Source of the DNA: Pyrus communis
Lineage: Eukaryota > Streptophyta > Magnoliopsida > Rosales > Rosaceae
Assembly: GCF_963583255.1 (NCBI RefSeq)
Contig: NC_084807.1
Coordinates: 6,862,872-6,926,871, forward strand
DNA length: 64,000 nucleotides
Direction: 5' to 3'
In this document: positions 37,584-47,550 of the stretch, piece after piece
Layout: the number at the start of each line of letters is the position of its first letter
How positions within the stretch are numbered: the stretch's first letter is position 1
The notes under the pieces: model-generated
Told to the model about the DNA's origin: nothing
Databases searched by the model: none
What the model saw: only the letters and a program-made list of their open reading frames with translations
Translations under genes and position numbers: made by a program

Positions 37584-38567
37584 GGTCTAATCGGATAAAT
37601 GGTTTTCTTGGTGATAAGGAAATCGGAAAGTAATCTAATCGGATAAATGGTTTTCGTGGTGATAAGGAAATCGGAAAGTAATCTCCGTGGTAAAAAAATT
37701 AGGATCTAAACCCTTATGGCGTAGTTCGTTAACAAATTTAGTCCAAAAGTGATTTTTTGTTAAATGTTCGTGAAATACAAGGGTAAAAACGTATTTTGAT
37801 GCGTGACTCAAATTCCCTGAACTTTTCCTTGCTCCATTCCCCGACTTTGTTATCATCGAACTTAGCTTGGTTTGCCCACTCCCTCATTCACATTATCGAA
37901 GCTAGCTTCCTCATCTCCCTTGGGTGTGTGGAAAGACGCAGATGAGGGAGCTAACTCCAATATCCTTGAGGTCCTCCAATGTTAACATGGGCAATACCTC
38001 ATCATCCAGCTCATGAATTTCGAACACCTGCGCATACCGCCCTAACCCTAACCCATTGAGCCAAACCCTAACCCCATCTTCCCCACACCTTCCTCTTCCT
38101 TCATTCCCAATTCTATCCCCACTTGTCCCTCTACAATTCCAATCCCTGGCATCCTTATCCGGCCCGGATAGCTCAATACCATCATGGTTATCCCTACCCT
38201 CCGAAATCCTGGTCCTAATGGGTCTTCTACTTCCATGGTAAAGCAGCTCCCTTCCATTGGCATGCCCTTCCACATCCAAATTCTTCGAACTATTAATTGC
38301 CTTGCCCATCCACACATCGGATAAACGGTCTCCGTGGTGATAAGTAATCAAAAAGTAGAGAGACGAGGAAGGAGACAAGGAAGAACAAGGCACACATCAA
38401 TGTATATTTTTACCCTTGCATATAACAGACATTTAACGGAAAAATCATTTAGAACTAAATTTGCTAACGGACTACACCTCGAGGGTTTAAATCCTAATTT
38501 TTTTTTTACCACGGGGGCTACTTTCCAATTACCTTATCACCACGGGAACCGTTTATTCGATTAGGCC
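37584..38567. mobile_element. Pack-MULE with captured gene fragment
   Basis: A 984-bp element with TIRs of about 200 bp: the left begins GGTCTAATCGGATAAATGG and the right (inverted) GGCCTAATCGAATAAACGG, and similarity continues inward past the acaagggtaaaaac block. It is flanked by TAAAAAGAA (37575-37583) and TAAATAGAA (38568-38576), a 9-bp duplication with one mismatch. The left TIR has an internal tandem copy of about 49 bp (37586-37682). The interior is GC-rich and encodes part of a host SAM-domain protein. No transposase. Confidence 0.9.
37900..38335 (-). pseudogene. SAM-domain protein gene fragment (captured)
   Basis: The minus-strand frame contains VRVWLNGLGLGRYAQVFEIH followed by ELDDEVLPMLTLEDLKDIGV, the first helices of the sterile alpha motif of a conserved plant SAM-domain protein. 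It is preceded by a polar, glycine- and arginine-rich stretch. The domain ends early: after DIGVSS the sequence diverges, so the last helix is missing. SAM domains mediate protein-protein association. It lies wholly between the MULE TIRs and is best seen as a captured exon piece; whether it is transcribed is unknown. Confidence 0.85.
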
Positions 38568-38654
38568 TAAATAGAAGGTTAAATCTCAAGTCTTTTTGGT
38601 TAAATAAAAGTTTATGGTTGTTTTTGGTTAAAAAAAAGTTGGCTCAGTCTCTTT

Positions 38655-38901
38655 TCATCAAAGCTTCTTTTGTTGTAAGGCAAGCCCTTGACGGCATTGA
38701 GCTCAACAACACTGTAATTCCGAAAGGAACAAACATTCAGATTCCAGTCCCAGTACTGCAGCAACAGCCTGAAATCTGGGGCTCTGATGCCCTTGAATTC
38801 AATCTGAAAAGATTTAAGCATGGAATTGTTGGGGCTTTCAAGTGTCCCCAGGTTTACATGCCATTTGGATTTGGTCCTTGGATTTGTTTTGGGCAACACT
38901 A
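38655..38901 (+). pseudogene. CYP714: P450 exon-5 fragment (copy E, probable end of copy D)
   Basis: The plus frame starts inside exon 5 (SFVVRQALDGIELNN) and runs to the haem loop FGFGPWICFGQH, then stops at a TAG. The Arg of FGxGxRxC is Trp here and PERF is KRF. The 5' part including ExxR is absent, and so is the roughly 45-residue C-terminus; the downstream flank then matches that of copy G from about 38903. Shared flanks with G (39060-39296 versus 51400-51640) show it is the second-subtype gene of this repeat unit. Confidence 0.88.
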
Positions 38902-39296
38902 GTTGCGTGTCAGTAGTTGTGTTTCTGCAGCAGTGTAGTTGCAATCATATGTATGGGTAGGGCACATAGATTTGCAACACCTGTGTTTCAATTTTTTTTA
39001 GGGCTGATTTTCACACATCATTTTTGGTTTCTTACCCACCCTTTTTTAATTTCTTTCATTATCAAACAAAAGCAACTGACATGGTACAGAAAGGGTGTGC
39101 CTGACAAGCTAGTAAGCTTGTATGAATCAACTATATATATGAACTTTATCCAACTAATAAGTTAATATTTCTGAAGCCCAATTATACCAATAGGTTGTTA
39201 GTGAAAGGAGGGTGGTGATCATACTTTATCAGTTTATTTATCCTTTCCAAACCTTACCAAAAAATTAGATGCTAAACTGCAAGGAAAGGTTAGAAG

Positions 39297-41138
39297 TAGA
39301 CCCGGCAGTTTCTTACACAACATGATGAAACGACAAGAAAACAACACGAAAATAACGGATTTCGGATCAACACGATAATTAATCGGGTCATTATCTGGTG
39401 ACCCGTTAAGAACCCGTTAATAATGGGTACTTAACAGGTATACACGCGGGTAACACGTGGGTAACCCGTTTTGACCCGTTAAGAAAAATAAATTCTAATT
39501 TTAAAGTTTAATTACTAAAAAATTTATTATAAAATACAATAGCCATATTGTATATATTGGTATATTCTATATTAAATATATATTTTTGTATTATTATTCT
39601 ATTAAGTTAAAAAAACTAAGTTTTATTCATTTATTTATTTTTATTATGAGAGTTTCTTATTATCATTAATAGGATAAATTTTACTTAACCTGTTGTTGTC
39701 CAAAATTAAAATCAACTAGTATAGTATTAGTATAGGAAATAAGACATCCCTACAAGTATGAAAAATGTGAAAGAATATATAAACACTCGTGATTCATCAT
39801 TCTTCCACGAGTAGACAATGGTTACACTTACATTATCGTTTAGATTTTTAAAACCCTCCAAACCGTCATGAATAATATTTTTTATTTGAGTGTAAAAGTA
39901 ATAAAATTAATAATAATTATTGTAGAAGTGTAAGAAATGTAAAAAAAAAAAAAAAAAATATAATCACTCGTAGTGACAAGCTTTACAACTTTCTTGAATG
40001 GGTCAACTTCGAAATCTGACACTATAATCCATAAACCTTAAATTTGTATTTAACCATCAATTGTCGTTTAGGCTTTATTCTTTATATTGAATTTCATTTT
40101 AAAAATTTTATGTTTTGAAAACATGATCTTCTGGGGGATGTAGGAAGATGAATGGTTTGGATCTTTGATATCACGTCTCGATATTTATGGTTAATTGAAA
40201 TATGAGTCGATGTTATATGGTTTGTAAAGACTTTATAAACACCAAGCAATATTTTCACTAACGGTAAAACTCTGAACTAAATATCAACGATCCAAACCAT
40301 TTATCTTCCTGTATCCTCTAATAGATCATGTTTTCAAAAAAGAAAATCTGAAAAAACAAAATTTGATGAGAAAAATGAAGCATAAATGTAAATAACAATC
40401 GATGGTTAAATTTTAATCTATGATTTATATGATTATAGTGGCACATTTCAAAGTTAATCTTTCACGAAAGTTGTAAAGCTTGTCATTACGAGCGTTTATA
40501 TATTTTTTCTATATTTTTCACACTTCTACATTAATTAAAAAAAAACTATTAAAGACTTTACTTAAACAATAGCCATAGAATAATTGAGAAGAGAGTGCTA
40601 ATGTAGAAAGCCTCACTGAAAATATCATCAATATAACTCTTGAAGATAATATATCAAGCCAAAGTTCCGATACCATTTCCCATGGTGATTGATGAAAATT
40701 GAAGAGTTTGATTGTAAGAAAATGTGCAAGGTTCCAAACCTTGAAACATAACTCCCTTAATTTTGCAAATATTTTGAACATTTGATATTTTGTAATGTTC
40801 TATTGTTTTTTTATTATTTATTATGCACTTATTTTGGGTATGTAAATATGTAATACTTGAAAGACAAATGCGTTTTCATGTTTTGAATGTGATAAATGGT
40901 ATGTATATACATATTTAGTATTATGTTTTTTATTTGATTATTTATTGGTTTAAAGTATATTTTCCTTAACGGGTAACGAGTCGAGTCATATTATCTGTTA
41001 ATATTATCGGGTCGATTTCGGGTCGGGTTATTTTACCCGTTTATTTTAACGGATGTTACACGACACGACCCGTTAAGATATCGGGTATGATACGAAAACG
41101 ATATGAACACAGAAAATACCAAACGAATACCAGGTCTA
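39297..41138. mobile_element. hAT-like non-autonomous element
   Basis: 1842 bp with short inverted ends (TAGACCCGGCAG on the left, inverted TAGACCTGGTAT on the right) and a perfect 8-bp duplication GTTAGAAG (39289-39296 and 41139-41146), the size expected for hAT. Subterminal acccgtt/aacgggt words are abundant at both ends. The unit after copy G (near 51625-51640) shows a related uninterrupted site. No transposase. Confidence 0.9.
39921..40530. mobile_element. MITE nested in the hAT-like element
   Basis: A 610-bp inverted-repeat element: TGTAGAAGTGTAAGAAATGT at the left pairs with the right end (cacttctaca at 40521-40530), and arms such as gacaagctttacaactttc pair with gttgtaaagcttgtcatta. 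The duplication is not resolved in the AT-rich flanks. Confidence 0.75.
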
Positions 41139-41427
41139 GTTAGAAGAGGCCAAAAACAAAAGGATGCTATATGTCGATTTAATCCAGCTAAAATATTAAT
41201 ATTGCTAAACTCATCAATATTAAAACGGATGTTGGTACTTTATTACTCTTCATTTGTCCTTTATTACTCTTCATTTGTCCCTTCGCTACTTAATAAAAAA
41301 AAAAAAAAAAGAGTTGTTTTTAGTTTGCCAAAAAATTTAAAAAGAGTTGTTTGAGTTTCGAAGAGTCCGAAGAGAGATACCGAGTAGAAAAGAAAGAAAG
41401 AAAGAAAGAAAGAAAGAGGAGGCAACA
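41139..41427 (+). promoter_or_regulatory. Upstream region and leader of P450 copy F
   Basis: Contains the duplicated-unit marker gaagaggccaaaaacaaa (41146-41163) and a region shared with copy C (tttgccaaaaaatttaaaa, about 41326-41344), and ends in an (AAAG)n leader (41389-41417). The hAT-like element sits just before it. Confidence 0.5.
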
Positions 41428-43735
41428 ATGGCAGCAGCAAAGATAGTACTATCGACGTTGTTGGGTGGATTTGTGATATTGTTTTTGTTTCTCTACGAGA
41501 CTTTGGTTTTAAACCAAAGGAGGCAGATATCAAAGCTTGAAAAGCAAGGAATCAGAGGGCCTCCCTCTTCATCAATTATCTTTGGAAATATCCCGGACAT
41601 GAAAAGGTTCAAGCTCGAGGTGATGAAGAAGTCAACAGCTGCAGAACCCAGTAGTAGTCCGATCTCGAAAGACCATCGTGTTTCCATTAGTCATGAATGG
41701 CATTCGACCCTCTTCCCTCATCTGGTGCAATGGCGAAACGAATATGGTAAATCCCATTTCCGTAAATATCTTAAAGTTTGCACTCTCAAATGTTGGTTAT
41801 TGGTCCGAGAAAATCGGAATACTCCTTTAAAACTTTGACTCAATTTGAGCTTTGGTCATTAACTAAAAATCCATGAGTATTAGTGTACGAGCTTGTAACA
41901 ATGGGAGGCAATGGTTCTTTTGAGAAACACCGTTAGAACTGTTGTCCACAATAATGGATTTAAAGGGGCTAAATAAGGGACGAAAGTTCTAACCGAGTTA
42001 TCCAAAAAGACCATTGCTCCACATTGTGGTAAATTAGGAGCCAATACTTTTTAGTTCAGGACCAATGTCCCAATGCACCTACAGTTCAAGACCAATGCTC
42101 AATATGGTTTGTAAGAAAGAAAAGAATGAAAAATTGGAGAATCTGCTCTTCACAGCTTTCGGGAGTGAGCAATGCTTTTCATTAATCTTGGAGGTAACTC
42201 TCCAATCGTACACCTTCTAATATGACAAGTTTGACTAGAGCAAGTCTCTACCTATTGTAGATATTCATACACGAGACCAGAAAACTAGAGAACGTAGGAC
42301 AAAAGACTTTGCAACTATCCGATGCACGCACATTAATTTGTCAAAGCTCTTATTTATCCTAAGTTACAAGACATTAACAAAAGGGAAGTGTTGTAGAATG
42401 AGATTTTTGGAGTGTCAATAACAATTCCATAACAAAAACATTTCAGAGTTTTTAAGGATCAAAAGCAAAAGTTCTTGTCCAAAATTACAACTTGAAATAT
42501 AAGAAGTCCTGCTAAAATTAACCAGACTTTCTTTTTTCCTTTTCTTTGGACCAAGTAGTAGTACACATATATGTACTTTGATTGTCAGATGGTCATTGAA
42601 ATATAACAAGTGCTCTTGTAGATGTAATTTGATTTAATAGAGTGCTCTTCCTTACTAGTATCTTTTTATCCTTAAACAGATAAAAGAAAGCCACCCAAAT
42701 CTTCATCATTTATGCAAATCCTGTGTATATGTATTGGTTGCAGGGCCAATCTTCATGTATTCAACTGGAATCATTCAACATGTAAGTGTTTCAGATTTAG
42801 ATATGCTGAAGGAACTTAGCCTGACATATTTGAACTTAGGGAAGCCTGCTTACAAATTGTCTAAGGATCGCAAGCCTCTGTTAGGCCAAGGCATTCTATC
42901 TTCAAACGGCCCAATTTGGTCTCACCAAAGGAAGATTATTGCTCCCGAGTTCTACTCCGACAAGGTTAAGGTGAATCACTAAATCTCATACTAGAAGTAA
43001 TTCTAAATGTAAGATATCACTTGGATGCATGTTTTTTTTTTATGCATTTTCGCATATTTTATTTATAATCAAATGGATCCAACTTCACTGTTTAATTTCA
43101 AGGGTATGGTGGATTTGATGGTGGACTCTACAACAATGATGGTAAGATCCTGGTAGCACAAAATCGAAAGTAAGGGAGGAAGTTCAGTCTTTAGGGTGGA
43201 TAATGATTTGAGAAGCTTGTCAGCAGATATCATATCTAGAGTATCCTTTGGAAGTAATTATTTAAAAGGGGAAGAAGTTTTTTTAAAGCTCAGAACTCTT
43301 CAGAAAATCATATCGAATGGAAACATCGGGGTTCCTGGTGCAAGGTGTATATATTTATTACAAGAAATCTAATGTTCATTAGACTACATATTGGCATGAT
43401 CTCGTCTGTGAGCTAGATCTCATCAGTCGAAGGATCTAGTTCAAATAGTTTTACTATGTACATGAGACATAAGTCATGACTATTTCTGCATTCTGCATTC
43501 GCCTTGTCATACTAATTTTTCATAATTAAATGTCTCAAAAAAATGCTAGATACTTGCCAACGGAAAACAACAGACGGATAGGGAGATTAGAGAAAGAGAT
43601 CAACTCAATGATATTAAAGGCTCCGAAGCAACGCAGTACTGAAGCTACTGATGAAAAGGACCTTATGCAAATGATACTAGAGGGAGCCAAAAATTATGAT
43701 GATAACCCATTTTCAGGTTACTCCCGTGATAGTTT

Positions 43736-45206
43736 TGATAAGGATTTTACTACCTACAAAAGTAGGGATAAAAATACTTTAAATACTTGGAAGAGTACAA
43801 AGTTATCGTAGTATAGTAGCTCTAGCAATGTTATTCTCCACAGGATCGAATGAATAATTTGTATCAAATCAAATCTTAATTAATTACTTAAAACAAAGTT
43901 TGGGAAAAAGTTGATTTTTGATTTCAAGTAATAAAAACGAATTTAATAGAAAAAAATTAAATAAAGTGATAAAATAAAATAAACTAAAAGAAAATAGTTT
44001 TTGAAAATTAAATTGTAAAAACCTAGGGTTTCGCCGTCACCTTAACAATCCTATGTAGTTCTTCCAATTACATATGAATTACACATGCATATTTTGAAGG
44101 TTAGGTTTTCCTAATATATGCCTATTTGGACCCCCAACATAGAGCGTATATCAAACATGCAACCTGTGGTATTCAGATCAAATCTAGACATGCATGACTC
44201 ATTAAGTTTTGTGAAACCTTTTGAAAAACCATACAACCTGTAAGACGTGGTATTCATCCTAAGTGAACTTGCACATATTAATCACAAGAAGCCTTCGTCA
44301 ATTTCAGGGACTAACTTCTGACCAAAATTGAATCAAATTACTTTTATAAAGATCCTAATGGTAGCTAAGTATTAAGATAAGTACATAGTTTAAACCGGTG
44401 ATTAATAATTCAAAATATACATGCATAATATCATAATCAAATTGAAAAGAAACTACATATTCTTGCTAAGGCTCGTGGCCTCGTCGTAGCAAACAAGAAT
44501 TAGTTACTAACAACTATAAAACAAAATATTATTAAAAAATAAGGATAAAAAACACTTTGAAAATAAACTTGAATCCAAAAGCTCTCTAAAGTGTGTGTGC
44601 GTTCCCTTCTTTCCCCTCTCCTCTCTCACCAAAAAACCCTAATGGCTAAAAAGCCTTATTTATACTATTAGAAAATAAAACCCTACCTAGAAAAGGTCTT
44701 AGAATAAAACCAGGAAACCAAATAAATTAAAATAAATTAGGAAATATAATCCTAAATTGACTAGTAAAATTCGCCAAAAATCTACATAGCCTCAAAACAA
44801 TGACGCTTCTGGATCTTCAGGACTCCAAAATAGGCCCAAAATGGCTAGAATTAAAGCTTGAGATGTCCCAAACATAATTGCAAGGCCTCGAACCCAAAAG
44901 ACATCATCTTGGATGCCAAAAAGCCCAAAGAAGCCCAAAACGTCAGCACTGCACACTGCTCCTTTATTTGATCGCCATAAATAATCCTCTTGGTAGAAAA
45001 TTATGAAACTTTGACATGATAAAGTCAATAGATTCACATCCTCCAATTGAAATCATTCCAAAATTCAGCCGTTTCATCACGTTTTGCACTAGAGGAAGTT
45101 TGAATGTCCTACATTAAGAATATAAAGTATAAAAAATTCTCACAAAATAACCAATACATCAATACTAAGAATAGGGTAAAATATATAGTATAAAATCGAC
45201 TCATCA
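43736..45206 (-). mobile_element. Solo-LTR-like insertion in exon 4 of copy F
   Basis: 1471 bp bounded by a perfect 5-bp duplication AGTTT (43731-43735 and 45207-45211), with ends TGATAAGG...ACTCATCA. Copy C carries the uninterrupted sequence at 26695-26700. On the minus strand it starts TGATGAGTCGATTTTATAC, has a TATA-like tagtataaataagg (44655-44668) and no internal gag-pol, so it fits a solo LTR. A related remnant lies at 15075-15393. Confidence 0.85.
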
Positions 45207-45894
45207 AGTTTCATAGTGGATAATTGCAAGAGTATTTACTTTGCTGGCCACGAAACCACTGCCGTCACAGCATCATGGAGCTTGATGTCGTTAGCTACAC
45301 ATCCAGAGTGGCAAGCTCGTGTCCGTGCTGAGGTGCTTGAAATTTTCAGGGATGGTATTCCAGATGCTGATATGTTTCGAAGCATGAAAACTGTATGTTA
45401 CTTTACACACACAATAAATCTTCATGTATTTTACTCAATGCAGATGCTCTGTTGACGTCCTGTTTCAAACTATTTTCGCAGTGCTGCTAAATGCGCTCTT
45501 TATGGGTTTGATATAAAAATAGATAAAAGTTGGGTGACTTTAGCTCAAGTGCTTCTGGAAGAAGCACATGTTAGGTGCTTCTCAGGATATAGTTTTAGGC
45601 AGTGAATATGTGTTGAATATTAGTCAAAAAATGTTTAGGACAATACTTGGTTACTGACTAATCAGTACCCAAGTATTTTACAAATGTTTATAGGGACAAT
45701 AGTTTTAGTAATAAATGCAATACTCAATAAAACCTATATACTTAGGTAATGAAAGCAGTATGTTACTATACGTGTACAAATTCATAATAAGTTTTTATTG
45801 AGGCGATCGCTTGAGTCTATTGGCTACCAAGTACTGATTTCATTTTAAACCCATTTATATATGTTGGCAGTTGAATATGGTGATTCAAGAAACC

Positions 45895-46451
45895 AGGTGG
45901 ATGACTTCTTTTATAGAGCACATCCAAGTGGCAGTTTTGTAAAATCAAATATTTTGGTAGTATTGGAGATGTGACACCCTACTCCTTTTTGAACCTAATT
46001 ATTTGTTTCAAAATGTGAACTATGGTTATGAGCCATTTCTGGTGGCGGATTAACAATTCAAAGCAAGTAGGTCAGCTAGTCAAGATAATTTTGTTTATTT
46101 TTTTAAAGGTGCATTTTGTTATTGATATGTTATGGACACGTAATCGTTATTATATATGATGGCTCATAACTTTTTTTTATTTTTTTATTTTTTTTATTTT
46201 ATAGAAATGATATTTTGCTTTAAATTACTCTAAATTCTAGAAATAAAGATTCAAACTCGAGTATAGTTAGACGTAAATTCTCTCTAACCAATGTAGCTAC
46301 ATTCGTAGCTTTTCGTTATTTTATACGCTTTAGTAAAAAAATCTAATTGTCTATAGTCTCATAGTTACATTCAAATTATTTTGTTTAAAGACTCATATTT
46401 ACAACGAGTTTCTAAGTGAAATGTAATTATCAATCCGAAAAGATTTAAGCT
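45895..46451. other. Foreign segment replacing part of P450 exon 5
   Basis: Unrelated AT-rich sequence between the QET codons and the resumed exon 5. Its last 20 bases (46431-46450) are an exact copy of 46548-46567, the KRF region downstream in the same exon. This looks like a repair event with filler DNA rather than a clean transposon; no terminal repeats were found. Confidence 0.7.
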
Positions 46452-46794
46452 TCACAACATCGTAGTTCCCAAGGGAACGAACATTCAGATTCCAGTCCCA
46501 ATATTGCAGCAACTGCCTGATGTCTGGGGCCCTGATGCCCTTCAATTCAATCCGAAAAGATTTAAGCATGGAATCGTTGCTGCCTGCAAGTCTCCTGAGG
46601 CTTATCTGCCATTTGCATTTGGTCCTCGGATTTGTGTTGGCAAAAACTTAGCAATGACAGAATTGAAGGTGATTCTGTTTCTTATTCTTTCCAAGTTTTG
46701 CTTCTCACTCTCCCCGGCATACCAGCACTCGCCAGCTTGTAGGTTGGTCATTGAACCTGAGCACGGAGTAATTCTCCATCTTAAGAGAGTGTGA

Positions 46795-47550
46795 CAGCAG
46801 TTGTGTTTCTGTAGAGGGTGTAATCGCATGTTAGACGGCTGATTTATCGTAGGGCTTATAGATTGGCAGTTATTACACCTGTACACTGTAAACATTAAAA
46901 CAAAAAGTTGTCTAGACGTCTTTCAATTTGGATGAATTTAAGTTATTAAGTTTTTACTTTATTTTGGTGTATGTTCTATGTTTCGTTGGCAGAATAATAA
47001 CAGAAGTTGTTCAGTGAAAAGGCTTGTTTTGTTCATCATCTAGGTAAGACGTCCTTCTATCGGCTTGCAATTATAAGGAAAGAAATTATGAGATCATAAG
47101 ATTACACGCATTCATAAGGATCATAGGTTAGGTAAGTTTAGAAGGGTCACAATAGTTTTATATGCGAGGAAAGTATGATATCTCTAAGAGGTGCCACATG
47201 CCGAAGTATGTTGGCAACGACAGGTTTTATATTTTTTACCAACACCCAAAAAAGTGGAGACTAAACATGTCACTGTACCAAATAGTCATCGGAGGTAGGA
47301 TTTCCTTGTAAAACATCTATCTGATCATAGGTTGCATGCGTTTATGAGGGTCATAGGTTACAAGAACTACTAAGAATCATACGTATACATGAACCTTGGA
47401 GGATAATATTCATGTGTTTAAGCGATGAAATATGAAATGGTTGTGGTAACCTTGTTAAAAATCAATTTTACATGTATGGATTTGACCGACCTAACAAATA
47501 AGTATTTCTTAAGTCCAATAATTCAGATTCCAATTCCGGAGGGTGCTACT
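46795..47550. other. Spacer downstream of copy F
   Basis: Matches 27708-28435 downstream of copy C almost throughout, so it is duplicated non-coding flank. It ends with CTACT (47546-47550), the left duplication of the copia element. Confidence 0.8.

Larger units (their letters stand above)
41428..46794 (+). pseudogene. CYP714: P450 CYP714-like pseudogene (copy F)
   Basis: Closest to copy C. Exon 1 41428-41746, exon 2 42744-42970, exon 3 43103-43344, exon 4 43550-43735 continued at 45212-45392, exon 5 45871-45894 continued at about 46452-46794. Lesions: a GAG-to-TAG nonsense change at 43154-43156, a 1471-bp LTR-like insertion in exon 4 (43736-45206) just before the I-helix, a two-codon loss in exon 4 (aattatgatgataaccc), and replacement of about 55 bp of exon 5, removing the Arg of ExxR, by about 550 bp of unrelated sequence. 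The haem loop FAFGPRICVG and C-terminus persist. The order of lesions is not determinable, but the small divergence from C suggests recent death. Confidence 0.93.
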
